From: Holophaga foetida DSM 6591
Lineage (GTDB): Bacteria; Acidobacteriota; Holophagae; Holophagales; Holophagaceae
Reading direction: 5' to 3'
Assembly: GCF_000242615.2 (NCBI RefSeq)
Contig: NZ_KI912269.1
Span: 589,775-653,774 of the forward strand
DNA length: 64,000 nucleotides
A program made the translations under genes and the position numbers. Position 1 is the stretch's first letter. Every line of letters begins with the position of its first letter. The notes under the pieces are model-generated. The model made no database searches and had not been told where the DNA came from. It saw only the letters and a list, made by a program, of their open reading frames with translations. Below are positions 1 through 8,611 of the stretch, piece after piece.

Positions 1-838
1 GGCGTCTGGCCTCAGCGAAGTCCGGCACTTCCTCCTCAACAGCCGTGGAGTAGACGACACCGCTGGCGGCGACCACCCCGGAGCCATCCTGGGGAAGGAT
101 GCGGATGCCCAGGCGTTCCAGCTGAGCCTTGGCCTCCGGACGCTGGCCGCGATCGAAGCTTCGGTCGCTGCCGGTGACCCGCAGCCCCCTCATGGCCAGG
201 AACTGGGCCAGGGCACTCATGCCGCTCCCGGCCACCCCGGCGAAGTGCAGCGGCCCCAGCCCGAGGGCATCCCCGGAGCCATCCGAGATCAGGAGAGGAT
301 CGCCTTCCCTCACCAGATCAAAGAGCGAAATCACATCGGCATTGGCCATGCGCAGGCATCCGTGGGACACCGGCGTGCCCAGCTGGTCCTCGCGGTTGGT
401 GCCATGGATGTAGATATAGCGGGCCAAGGTGTCCAGGCCGGGACCGCGGTTGACGCCCTCCTCCAGGCCCTCCAGGGTGAGGACCCGAGTCAGGATGAGG
501 TCCGCCTCCGAACGCTCGCCCCTCCATATCTCACCTGTGTCCAGCCGCTCCCGGAATACAGTGCCGGGGGTCGCCCCTTCGCCAACCCTGGCGTGAATCC
601 GGTGCCAGCCCAGGGGCGTGCGGAAGGAACCGTCCTCCGAACCCAGGCCCGCCAGCGCCGTGGAAATGGGGAACTCCCCCAGCAGCTCGCCCGCCGCCAG
701 CAGCCCGATCCGCTGCCGCTTCACATCGGCCACCAGGAGCCGGGGCGGACAGGAATGGAAGGGTGAGGCGGGCCTCCGAAGGCCCTCCAGGGCCAGGGCG
801 CGATGGGAGACAGCGGCGATGGGATCGAGGGCACTCAT
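1..838 (-). CDS. L,D-transpeptidase (YkuD) fused to a MurC/Mpl-type Mur ligase N-terminal domain (partial)
   Basis: The reading frame is open from an ATG at 838 down to the left edge, so the C-terminus lies outside the window. Residues about 33-185 form a YkuD domain: HGT at 145-147 and SHGCLRM at 158-164, with Cys161 as the expected nucleophile. Such enzymes make 3-3 peptidoglycan cross-links or attach proteins to the wall. Without a stop, residues from about 197 become a Mur-ligase Rossmann domain: HFAGVAGSGMSALAQFL, then a GSD dinucleotide-loop motif at 223-225 and VVYSTAV at 261-267. This resembles the start of MurC or the recycling ligase Mpl. No signal peptide is visible, which is odd for a transpeptidase that normally acts outside the membrane. 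It is divergent from the glycosyltransferase at 951. Whether the ligase part is complete cannot be seen. Confidence 0.8.
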   Translation of the reverse strand, partial: MSALDPIAAVSHRALALEGLRRPASPFHSCPPRLLVADVKRQRIGLLAAGELLGEFPISTALAGLGSEDGSFRTPLGWHRIHARVGEGATPGTVFRERLDTGEIWRGERSEADLILTRVLTLEGLEEGVNRGPGLDTLARYIYIHGTNREDQLGTPVSHGCLRMANADVISLFDLVREGDPLLISDGSGDALGLGPLHFAGVAGSGMSALAQFLAMRGLRVTGSDRSFDRGQRPEAKAQLERLGIRILPQDGSGVVAASGVVYSTAVEEEVPDFAEARR

Positions 839-950
839 AGGGCGAGGATACCTTACCAAGGCCAGGACCGGCCCCCCCATCCCCGTGCTACCCTCGGCCC
901 CAGACAACCTGGTGCAGCGAACGCGTGTTGCAGCGATTGTGAGGTGCCAG

Positions 951-3236
951 ATGATGGACTCCACCCTGCCTGACCGCATCGCCTTCCTGGGCGGCTATCT
1001 GCCGAGGCTCTGCGGCATCGCTACATTCACCCATGACCTGTGCGAGGCCGTGGCCCAGGCCGCCCCCGGCTCCATCTGCTTCACGGGAGCCGTCAATGAC
1101 CGGGTGGAGGGCTACGACTACCCCCCCCGGGTGCGCTTCGAGCTGGATCAGCGGAACCTGGATTCCTATCGGCGCGGCGCGGACTTCCTCAACTTCAGCA
1201 ACGCCCGGGTGCTCAGTGTGCAGCACGAATTCGGCATCTACGGCGGACCAGCAGGAAGCCATCTGCTGACCCTGCTCCGGGAAGTGCGCATGCCGGTGGT
1301 GACCACCCTGCACACGGTGCTGCAGCAACCCGACCCTGACCAGAGAAGGGTGATGGAAGAGCTGGTGCGATCCAGCGACCGCCTGGTGGTGATGGCCCAC
1401 AAGGGACTCGAAATCCTACAGGAAACCTACGGGGTACCCGCCTCCAAGGTGGACATCATCCCCCATGGCATCCACGACCTGCCCTTCATTGACTCCAGCC
1501 TCTACAAGGCCCAGTTCGGCGTGGAGGGGAAAAACGTACTGCTCACCTTCGGCCTGCTGGGGCCGGGCAAAGGCATCGAGAATGTCATCGAGGCGCTACC
1601 GGAAATCGTGAAGCGCCACCCGGACGTGGTCTACATCGTCCTGGGGGCCACCCACCCCCACCTCGTGGCCCGGGAAGGGGAGAGTTACCGCCTGGGCCTG
1701 GAGCGGCTGGCTGAGGACTGCGGCGTCAAGGAGCACGTGATCTTCTACAACCAGTTCGTGTCCCTGGAGGATCTCAAGGAGTTCATCGGGGCGACGGACA
1801 TCTACCTCACGCCCTACCTCAACGAGGCCCAGATCACCTCCGGCACCCTGGCCTATGTCTTCGGGGCGGGCAAGGCCGTGGTCTCGACCCCCTACTGGCA
1901 CGCCCAGGAACTCCTGGCCGATGGACGGGGCATCCTGGTGCCATTCCGGAACCCCCAGGCCATTGCCGAGGGCGTCTGCACCTACCTGGACGACCCGGCC
2001 CGTCTCCTGGACACCCGCAAGAGGGCCTACGCCATGGGACGGGAGATGATCTGGCCCGCCATTGCCCAACGCTATCTCCAGTCCTTCGCCCACGCCGGAG
2101 CCGACCGGCAGGCCCTGCCCCGGAAGGCCTTCGCGGAATGGACCCTGGCGAGCCGCCCCTACGACCTTCCGGCCCTGCGCCTGGATCACATCGCCCGCAT
2201 GAGCGACGACACCGGCATCTTCCAGCACGCCAGATTCAATGTGCCAAATTACGAGGAAGGCTACTGCACCGACGACAACGCCCGGGCCTTCATCCTCTGC
2301 AATCTGATGGATGAGTTGGGGGGCCGCCCCCCCTCGGAACCCCTGGAGCGCCTGGCGACCAACTACCTCGCCTTCCTGTCCGCGGCACTGAACCGCCGGA
2401 CCGGCCGCTTCCGCAACTTCATGAGCCACAGCCGCCAGTGGCTGGAGGAAGCCGGGAGCGAAGACAGCCATGCCCGTGCCCTCTGGGCGGTGGGCACCGG
2501 CGCGGGGCGTTCCCGGAACGAGGGGCATCGCAAGCTCTCGGCCCTGCTCTTCGAGGGGGGCTTGCCTGTGGTGGAGAGCTTCACCTCACCCAGGGCCTGG
2601 GCCTTCACCCTCCTGGGCATTCATGAGTACCTGCGCAGCTTCCCGGACAGCGCTGCGGTGAAGGATGCTCGGACCGGACTGACCCGCAGGCTTATCCATC
2701 TTTGGGAGGGTTGCGCCGACGAGCACTGGCCATGGTTCGAATCCAGCGCCACTTACGAGAACGCCCGGTTCTGTCAGGCCCTGATCCTGAGTGCCCAGAG
2801 CATGCCCCACCCGGAGGCCCTTGAGATCGGCCTGAAGTCCCTGGAATGGCTGAGCTCCATACAGAAGACGCGGGAGGGCCATTTCCGCCCCATCGGCAGC
2901 AATGGATTCTATCCGAGGGGCGGTGCCCACGCAGACTTCGACCAGCAGCCGGTGGAGGCCCAGGCCATGATCGCCGCGTGCCTCGAAGCCTACCGGGCCA
3001 CCCAGGACGAGGCCTGGTCCAGGGAAGCCAAACGGGCCTTCGAGTGGTTCCTGGGCCGTAATGATCTCGGCCTTCCCCTCTATGACTCCAGCACAGGCGG
3101 CTGTGCCGACGGGCTGCACCCGGATCGGGTCAACGAGAACCAGGGGGCGGAATCCACCCTGGCCTTCCACCTCTCCATCGCCGAGATGAGCTTCGCCAAG
3201 CACATGATCACCCCCCCCCTCGGCTGCACCCCATGA
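951..3236 (+). CDS. GT4-family glycosyltransferase with a C-terminal alpha/alpha-toroid-like domain
   Basis: A two-part protein of about 761 aa. The N-terminal half is a GT-B glycosyltransferase of family 4: an N-terminal Gly-rich loop near LGGYLPRLCGIATF, an ADP/UDP-sugar domain with FGLLGPGKGIENVIEAL, and an E-x7-E-like acceptor region around NEAQITSGTLAYVFGAGKAV. The C-terminal half (from about residue 400) contains GYCTDDNARAFI and repeated helical segments, resembling six-hairpin glycosidase folds. The start is placed at 951 (or 954) because GAGGTG lies at 941-946; upstream in-frame extension to 618 would run through the region antisense to the neighbour and has no ribosome site. Its stop overlaps the next gene's ATG by 4 nt, so the two are translationally coupled. 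Substrate unknown; a mannose-containing glycan is a guess from the GH130 partner. Confidence 0.8.
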   Translation: MMDSTLPDRIAFLGGYLPRLCGIATFTHDLCEAVAQAAPGSICFTGAVNDRVEGYDYPPRVRFELDQRNLDSYRRGADFLNFSNARVLSVQHEFGIYGGPAGSHLLTLLREVRMPVVTTLHTVLQQPDPDQRRVMEELVRSSDRLVVMAHKGLEILQETYGVPASKVDIIPHGIHDLPFIDSSLYKAQFGVEGKNVLLTFGLLGPGKGIENVIEALPEIVKRHPDVVYIVLGATHPHLVAREGESYRLGLERLAEDCGVKEHVIFYNQFVSLEDLKEFIGATDIYLTPYLNEAQITSGTLAYVFGAGKAVVSTPYWHAQELLADGRGILVPFRNPQAIAEGVCTYLDDPARLLDTRKRAYAMGREMIWPAIAQRYLQSFAHAGADRQALPRKAFAEWTLASRPYDLPALRLDHIARMSDDTGIFQHARFNVPNYEEGYCTDDNARAFILCNLMDELGGRPPSEPLERLATNYLAFLSAALNRRTGRFRNFMSHSRQWLEEAGSEDSHARALWAVGTGAGRSRNEGHRKLSALLFEGGLPVVESFTSPRAWAFTLLGIHEYLRSFPDSAAVKDARTGLTRRLIHLWEGCADEHWPWFESSATYENARFCQALILSAQSMPHPEALEIGLKSLEWLSSIQKTREGHFRPIGSNGFYPRGGAHADFDQQPVEAQAMIAACLEAYRATQDEAWSREAKRAFEWFLGRNDLGLPLYDSSTGGCADGLHPDRVNENQGAESTLAFHLSIAEMSFAKHMITPPLGCTP

Positions 3237-4687
3237 GCCCCCTCCTGCTCCGCCGCCACCATCTGACCCTGCTCCCCCAGAGCGAGCGGGTGATCCTGCG
3301 CCCCTTCATCCCATCCGATGGCCGCCGGATCACAACCATCATCGGTCGTGCCCTCGCCCTGGACGAGGAGGAAGTGAGCCGGGAACTGGAAGCCCTTCAC
3401 CAGGACTTCGCCTCGCGCCACCTGGACCTAGAATCGACCCTGCTGGCCAACTACGAGCGTGTGCTGCCCCACGTCTTCACCCAGCACACCCTCTCCCTCA
3501 GACGCAAGCTCCTCATCGGCGCCCTCTTCTCCGGAGAATACGCCCTGGAGGCCGCTGCCCTTTTCAATCCATCCATCGTGCCCCACCCGAACCAGGATGG
3601 CGTGCCACCTGGTGGCCTCAGATTCATCCTGAGCCTGCGAGCCACCGGCGAAGGGCACATCTCCTCCATCGAGTTCCGCACCGGCCTCATCCAGCCCGGA
3701 GGTGGCATTCATCTGGAGCCAACCTCCCGCTTCATCACCCTGCCGGAGATCAATCCCAACCCCAACTACAAGAAGAACCTGTTCATCGTGAAGCTGCACG
3801 AGATGGGCTTCGACAACAGCCACTCGGCCACGGCGATGGAACCCCTCGGGGAGAGCTTCACCCGCAGCGACCTGAACCAGAGCGTGCTGCGGGTCCGGCG
3901 GGAAACCCGACCCCTGCCCCAGGATCTCAGCAACACCCTCCAGTGCATCCAGTGGCTGGCCGACTCCAATTACGAGATGGATTTCCCACCGGAGCTCGCC
4001 CTGAGCGAGCGCTGCATCTTCCCGGTCTCGGACAACGAGAGCAACGGGATCGAGGACGCCCGCTTCGTCCGTTTCGCAGAGGACGACGGAACGGCGATGT
4101 ACTACGCCACCTACACCGCCTACAACGGCCATGCCATCCTGCCCCAGCTCATCGAGACCCAGGATTTCCGGCACTTCCGCGTCCTGACTCTCAACGGCAC
4201 CGCAGCCCACAACAAGGGCATGGCCCTCTTCCCCCGCCGGATTGATAGCTGCTACGCCATGCTTTCCCGCCAGGACGACGAGAACCTCTTCATCATGTTC
4301 TCGGACAACCCCCACTACTGGAGCGACCCCAAGGTGCTCCTCCGCCCTGCCGAAACCTGGGAGTCCGTGAAAATCGGAAACTGTGGCTCCCCCATCGAGA
4401 CCGAGGCCGGATGGCTGGTCATCACCCACGGCGTGGGGCCCCTGCGGAAGTACTGCATCGGCGCCGCCCTGCTGGACCTGCAGGATCCCACCCGTGTCAT
4501 TGGACGCCTGCGGGAACCCCTCCTGGTCCCAGAGGGACAGGAGCGGGAGGGCTACGTCCCGAATGTGGTCTACAGCTGCGGCGCCCTGCTCCATGGGCGG
4601 GAGATCGTGCTGCCCTATGCCATGAGCGACCGGGCCACGACCATCGTGAGCGTATCCCTGGACGAGCTGCTGGGCAGGCTGCGCTGA
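3233..4687 (+). CDS. GH130-like beta-mannoside phosphorylase/hydrolase family protein
   Basis: A 484-aa protein with the five-bladed beta-propeller character of glycoside hydrolase family 130. The segment NGIEDARFVRF (about residues 270-280) matches the family's GIEDPR-type active-site motif. Later blades carry HNKGMALFPR, SDNPHYWSDP, GNCGSPIETEAGWLVITHGVG and the C-terminal LLVPEGQEREGYVPNVVYSCG. GH130 enzymes phosphorolyse or hydrolyse beta-mannosides. It starts inside the stop of the GT4 gene (ATGA overlap), and such GT4/GH130 pairs recur in bacteria, suggesting joint assembly and trimming of a glycan. The N-terminal 100 residues are extra helices not found in the shortest family members. 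Exact substrate is not predictable from sequence. Confidence 0.75.
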   Translation: MSPLLLRRHHLTLLPQSERVILRPFIPSDGRRITTIIGRALALDEEEVSRELEALHQDFASRHLDLESTLLANYERVLPHVFTQHTLSLRRKLLIGALFSGEYALEAAALFNPSIVPHPNQDGVPPGGLRFILSLRATGEGHISSIEFRTGLIQPGGGIHLEPTSRFITLPEINPNPNYKKNLFIVKLHEMGFDNSHSATAMEPLGESFTRSDLNQSVLRVRRETRPLPQDLSNTLQCIQWLADSNYEMDFPPELALSERCIFPVSDNESNGIEDARFVRFAEDDGTAMYYATYTAYNGHAILPQLIETQDFRHFRVLTLNGTAAHNKGMALFPRRIDSCYAMLSRQDDENLFIMFSDNPHYWSDPKVLLRPAETWESVKIGNCGSPIETEAGWLVITHGVGPLRKYCIGAALLDLQDPTRVIGRLREPLLVPEGQEREGYVPNVVYSCGALLHGREIVLPYAMSDRATTIVSVSLDELLGRLR

Positions 4688-4695
4688 GGACAAGA

Positions 4696-4722
4696 AAAAG
4701 CCCCCGGGATTCGGGGGCTTTT
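4696..4722 (+). terminator. Rho-independent terminator after the GT4/GH130 pair
   Basis: AAAAGCCCCCG at 4696-4706 pairs with CGGGGGCTTTT at 4712-4722 across a 5-nt loop. The A-run on one side and T-run on the other let it work in both directions, so it may also end the tRNA-Gly transcript from the minus strand. Confidence 0.85.
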
Positions 4723-4726
4723 CTTC

Positions 4727-4801
4727 TGGAGCGGGCGAACGGGATTGAACCGTCGACATTCAGCTTGGGAAGCTGACGTTCTACCACTGAACTACGCCCG
4801 C
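4727..4801 (-). tRNA. tRNA-Gly (anticodon CCC)
   Basis: Read on the minus strand, a full cloverleaf forms. The acceptor stem is GCGGGCG/CGCCCGC. The D-arm contains TTCAGTGGTAGAAC. The anticodon stem TCAGC/GCTGA encloses loop TTCCCAA, giving anticodon CCC. The T-arm has a TTCAATC loop, and the 3' end carries discriminator T plus encoded CCA. It sits between the terminator and lpxK. Confidence 0.93.
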
Positions 4802-4816
4802 AGCTTGGTCCCCAGT

Positions 4817-5857
4817 CTAGCGGGAGCCGAACTGCTTTTCCAGCCTCTCCAGCACGAATTCCTGCAGGGGCTCCAGGCCAAGGACGGACTGCTCCGCCAC
4901 CCACAGGGGCATGTCCAGGCGCTTGAGGTGGGCTTCCCCAAACTTCACGGCGTCCTTTTCGGTGCAGACCAGCCCCTCGGCCCCGGCGCTGCGGGCCGCT
5001 TCCTGAAGCCCTTCCAGCTCCCGGGGGGAGATGGGGTGGTGATCGAGGAAGGAGCGGGTCCCGACCCAGGAGAGGCCTGCCACCAGAAGATCGGCATAGA
5101 AGGCCTCGGGATGCCCCAGGGCGCAGAAGGCCAGAAGGGGGCCGAGCTCGGCGGGAAGCATCCGCCGCTCCCCGGTATCCAGGCGCCGCAGCGCCCCGAT
5201 GGCGAAATCCACCCAGAAGACGGGACCACCGGAGCCATGGAACTCCCACCAGGCCAGGATGGCGGCTCGGTCCGCCCGGCTCCCCCGGGTCACCACCAGG
5301 GCATCCGCCCGGGCGGCGGACGACATGGGTTCCCGCAGATCCCCCAGGGGAAGCATCCGGCCGTTGCCCCAGCGCCGCACCCCGTCCAGCAGGAGAAGGT
5401 CCAGATCCCGATGGAGAGCCCGATGCTGGAAGCCATCATCAAGGAGGAGCACCCGAGGGCACGAAGGGAAGGAAAGGGCCCTGAGGGCTGCAGCATGCCG
5501 CTTGCGCCCCACCACTACACGGCCAGGGCCCAGACGGCGCGCCATCAGGACCGGCTCGTCCCCGGCCTCCCCCGGGTTCGTATCGGGAGCCACATCCATG
5601 GGATCCACGTCCCGTTTTCCACGATAGCCCCGGGAGAGGACGACATTCGGCCAGCCCCGATCAGCCAGCCCCCCCGCCAAGGCCAGGGTCACCGGCGTCT
5701 TGCCGGTGCCTCCGGTGCTGAGGTTTCCGACAGAAACCACGGGGGCTTCTGCCCTGGCAATCCTCTCGGGATGCCGTTCAAAGCCCCGGTTGCGGGCCTT
5801 CACGACAGCCCCGTACAAGGGGGCCAGGGGAGCTGTTAGCCATCGAAACAGGGACAT
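4817..5857 (-). CDS. lpxK: Tetraacyldisaccharide 4'-kinase (lipid A synthesis)
   Basis: LpxK phosphorylates the 4' position of the lipid A disaccharide at the inner membrane. The start used gives MSLFRWLTAPLAPLYG, the expected membrane-associated N-terminus; an upstream in-frame ATG at 5914 would add an atypical 19 residues. The P-loop is GNLSTGGTGKTP, followed by LSRGYRGK, DEPVLMARRL and LLLDDGFQHRALHRDLDLLLLD, the family's catalytic DDGFQH block. At about 346 aa the length is normal. It is direct evidence for an LPS-type outer membrane. No other lpx genes are in the window. Confidence 0.93.
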   Translation of the reverse strand: MSLFRWLTAPLAPLYGAVVKARNRGFERHPERIARAEAPVVSVGNLSTGGTGKTPVTLALAGGLADRGWPNVVLSRGYRGKRDVDPMDVAPDTNPGEAGDEPVLMARRLGPGRVVVGRKRHAAALRALSFPSCPRVLLLDDGFQHRALHRDLDLLLLDGVRRWGNGRMLPLGDLREPMSSAARADALVVTRGSRADRAAILAWWEFHGSGGPVFWVDFAIGALRRLDTGERRMLPAELGPLLAFCALGHPEAFYADLLVAGLSWVGTRSFLDHHPISPRELEGLQEAARSAGAEGLVCTEKDAVKFGEAHLKRLDMPLWVAEQSVLGLEPLQEFVLERLEKQFGSR

Positions 5858-6417
5858 CCCCAGAGGATAGCGCAGGAAAGGGATGACATTCAGTGTCCGA
5901 TGCCCATTTTTCATGGGTCACACGTTGAACTTCACAGCTCGCCCACCCCCTTCCCGAATTGGAGAGAGGCCGAGGATGTCAACACGAAACAAAAAGGAAA
6001 ATGTGGAAAACCCCGGCGTATCCGAACCCGCCCAGGAAACAATCGCGCCAAACGTAAATATCTGCAAACAAAGGGCAAAACAACATGATGAGAAGCATGT
6101 GCAGAGTGTAAAAGTCCTGTAAACGGGGGTGTTTAGGACCCTCCGGGGGGGGTAATCCGCAAGGTTTTCCACAGAAGATGCGGAATTCAAAAATATGATC
6201 ACTCAAACACTGATATACAACAGGTTCTAATTATTGAAACCCATTCATCCGTTACACCCTCCAACAAGGGCATTGGTCCAAATTTCCGACTTGACAAACA
6301 ACCTACGCCATGGATCAGACAGGCAAGACCACGCGACCGTGGCGACCATTGCCAGGGGATTCCAGGCCAAGAATCACCCAAAAGCCACACCAGATCGATG
6401 CGCAATCACTGTCACAA
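5858..6417. other. 560-bp non-coding interval between lpxK and xpt
   Basis: This stretch is visibly more AT-rich than the flanking genes and holds no convincing gene. Two 9-mers close to the DnaA-box consensus lie in opposite orientation: TGTGGAAAA at 6002-6010 and TTTTCCACA at 6165-6173. Only promoter-like fragments without a matching -10/-35 pair are seen (for example TTGACA at 6291-6296). A small RNA cannot be ruled out. Confidence 0.4.
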
Positions 6418-6987
6418 TCACAAGAAGCGGATCCCCTCGTACCCCATGCTCTCGATGGCGGCAAGGGATTCGATTCGAATCCCTTGCGATCGAAGAGCAA
6501 CCCCTCCGCCCTGAAAGCACTTTTCGATGACAATCCCAGCCCCGGCGAGACGCGCGCCAGCCTGAGCCACAATGCTCACCAGCCCCTTGAGGGCCTCACC
6601 GTGGGCGAGGAAATCATCCACGATGAGCACAACATCGCGTTCAGCAAGGAAGCGGCGGGTCACCGAGATCTGGACCGACTCCTTCCGCGTAAAGGAGAAG
6701 ACCTCAGCCGTGTAGGTCTCCCCGTCCTGGGTAATGGCCTTCCTCTTCTTGGCGAAGACCACCGGAACCCCCAGGGGCAAGGCCGTCGCCAGGGCTACAG
6801 CGATCCCCGAGGCCTCCACCGTCAGAACCTTGGTGATCCCCGCATCCGCAAAACAGGCCGCCAGTTCCTGCCCCATACGCATGGTGAAGGCCGGATCAAG
6901 CTGGTGGTTCAGGAAGGAATCCACTTTGAGGGCCGAATCGCCAATGACCACGCCCTCGGACAAGATTCGATCTTTCAGTTCTTGCAT
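6418..6987 (-). CDS. xpt: Xanthine phosphoribosyltransferase
   Basis: Converts xanthine plus PRPP to XMP in purine salvage. The N-terminus MQELKDRILSEGVVIGDS and the following VDSFLNHQLDP are diagnostic of the Gram-positive-type Xpt family. The PRPP-binding loop is VLIVDDFLAHGEAL. Start chosen at 6987, preceded by a GGGGA ribosome site; 189 aa is the usual size. It is divergent from radA with only 64 bp between starts, too short for the purine riboswitch that often controls this gene. Confidence 0.9.
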   Translation of the reverse strand: MQELKDRILSEGVVIGDSALKVDSFLNHQLDPAFTMRMGQELAACFADAGITKVLTVEASGIAVALATALPLGVPVVFAKKRKAITQDGETYTAEVFSFTRKESVQISVTRRFLAERDVVLIVDDFLAHGEALKGLVSIVAQAGARLAGAGIVIEKCFQGGGVALRSQGIRIESLAAIESMGYEGIRFL

Positions 6988-7051
6988 GAATTTCCCCGGC
7001 ATCGTTAGGGCCCCTGGAAGAGACGGAGCAACTACCAGGATAGACTCAGGC

Positions 7052-8428
7052 ATGGCCAAACCCTCCTCCGTCTTCGAATGCACCGCCTGCGGTGCGCGCT
7101 ACCCCAAGCCCATGGGGAAGTGCGGTGGCTGCGGCGCCTTCGGCACCATCGAGGAGGTTCGCGGTTCACTCAAGAAGGGCCTGGACCGCTCCAGGAGCGC
7201 CTACGCCCAGAGCCATTACAACGGCCCCATCTCCCTCCTGGACGTTGAGATCAGCGAAACCCAGCGCACGGAGACAGGCCTTCCCGAGCTGGACCGGGTC
7301 CTGGGGGGCGGTTTTGTTCCGGGCATGGTGGTGCTCCTGGGCGGGGAACCGGGCATCGGCAAGTCCACCCTCCTGCTCCAGTGGGCCGCCAACGCCACCG
7401 GCACGGTCCTTTACGCCTCAGGCGAAGAGAGCGAGCGCCAGATCAAGCTCCGGGCCCGCCGCCTGGGAGCCGAGAACCCCGGCATCCACCTCCTTGCCGA
7501 GACGGACGTCAGGGCCATCCTGGAGGCCGCCGATCACATGAAGCCGGCCCTCCTGATGATCGACTCCATCCAGACCCTCTTCGATCCCGAGTTCGAGAGC
7601 AGCGCGGGAAGCGTGGGACAGGTCCGGGGATGCGCCCAGATCCTCACGAAGTGGTCCAAGGCCACGGGCACCCCCCTGGTGCTTGTGGGCCACGTCACCA
7701 AGGACGGAGGCCTTGCAGGCCCCAAGGTGCTGGAGCACTTGGTGGACACAGTGCTGGCCTTCGAGGGGGACCGCCACCACCACCACCGCCTCCTGCGAGC
7801 CCTCAAGAACCGCTTCGGCGCCGCCTTCGAACTGGGGGTCTTCGCCATGACCGAGCGGGGCCTAGTGCCCGCCGAGGGCAACCCCTTCTTCCTGGAAACC
7901 GAGCCCCGGCCTGGATGCGCCGCCACTGTGGTCCTCAACGGCACCCGTCCTGTGGTGGTGGAAATACAGGCCCTGGTGGCCTCCGCAGGCATGGGCATCC
8001 CCCGGCGCACAGCCCTGGGCATCGACGGCCAGCGCCTGGCCATGCTCTGCGCCGTGGCCGAGCGACGCGGTGGGGTCCAGCTCCACGACCGGGACGTCTA
8101 CGTGAATGTGGCCGGTGGCCTGGAGGTGGAGGATCCCGCCGCCGACATGGCCGTGATCGCCGCCCTGGTCAGCAGCGCCACGGGACGGCTCCTGGCCGAC
8201 AAGTGCCTCTTCATGGGAGAGGTGGGCCTCACCGGCGAGGTACGCCCAGTGGCCCAGCTCCCCCTGCGCCTCCAGGAGGGTGCACGCCTTGGCTTCGATC
8301 GCGCCGCCGTGCCCCGCCTGGGACTGGAACCCGGCATCGGCGCGGGCCTGGAGCTCTATCCAGAGAAAGGACTGGAGCGGATCCGCAGCAAGAGCTGGCT
8401 GATGGCACGGCCCGAGAACGAGGAATAA
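7052..8428 (+). CDS. radA: DNA repair protein RadA/Sms
   Basis: A branch-migration helicase that acts with RecA in recombination repair. Seen in order: a zinc finger with CTAC and CGGC pairs (residues about 9-27), Walker A GEPGIGKSTLLLQ, Walker B LLMIDSIQTL, the RadA-specific LKNRFG motif, and a Lon-protease-like C-terminal domain ending in GLERIRSKSWL. 458 aa is normal. Start at 7052 gives MAKPSSVFEC, the typical N-terminus; longer in-frame openings run into the xpt region. Confidence 0.95.
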   Translation: MAKPSSVFECTACGARYPKPMGKCGGCGAFGTIEEVRGSLKKGLDRSRSAYAQSHYNGPISLLDVEISETQRTETGLPELDRVLGGGFVPGMVVLLGGEPGIGKSTLLLQWAANATGTVLYASGEESERQIKLRARRLGAENPGIHLLAETDVRAILEAADHMKPALLMIDSIQTLFDPEFESSAGSVGQVRGCAQILTKWSKATGTPLVLVGHVTKDGGLAGPKVLEHLVDTVLAFEGDRHHHHRLLRALKNRFGAAFELGVFAMTERGLVPAEGNPFFLETEPRPGCAATVVLNGTRPVVVEIQALVASAGMGIPRRTALGIDGQRLAMLCAVAERRGGVQLHDRDVYVNVAGGLEVEDPAADMAVIAALVSSATGRLLADKCLFMGEVGLTGEVRPVAQLPLRLQEGARLGFDRAAVPRLGLEPGIGAGLELYPEKGLERIRSKSWLMARPENEE

Positions 8429-8434
8429 AGAGAA

Positions 8435-8591
8435 TCACGCGGAGGCGCGGAGTGCGCGGAGAAAGAACCCTGTAGAATTGGGACCCCAGCCCTGCCGACC
8501 AGCAAGCAGCCCATTCAGACGACTCCATCTCAAGACTTCTCTCCTCCCCTCCCTTGCAGCCTCTTCTCCGCGGCTCCGCGCCTCCGCGTGA
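8435..8591. repeat. Inverted GCGGAG-unit repeat upstream of yicC, with a third copy at 9491-9521
   Basis: An arm of about 28 nt at 8435-8462, beginning TCACGCGGAGGCGCGGAG, is mirrored as an inverted copy at 8565-8591 ending CTCCGCGCCTCCGCGTGA. Each arm is a run of degenerate GCGGAG-type units. A similar single arm, TTCACGCGGAGGCACGGAG, lies just after yicC at 9491-9521. The yicC gene is therefore flanked by members of the same family. The 102 bases between the two upstream arms show no gene. Confidence 0.75.
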
Positions 8592-8611
8592 GACTTTTCC
8601 CCGGAGTCCCC

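Noticed and set aside
618..950. N-terminal extension of the GT4 protein upstream of 951
   Set aside because: The region is coding on the minus strand (YkuD fusion gene), the extension is Arg/Ser/Pro-rich, and a good ribosome site precedes 951.
6988..7051. A purine riboswitch upstream of xpt
   Set aside because: Only 64 bp lie between the divergent starts and no purine-aptamer core is seen.
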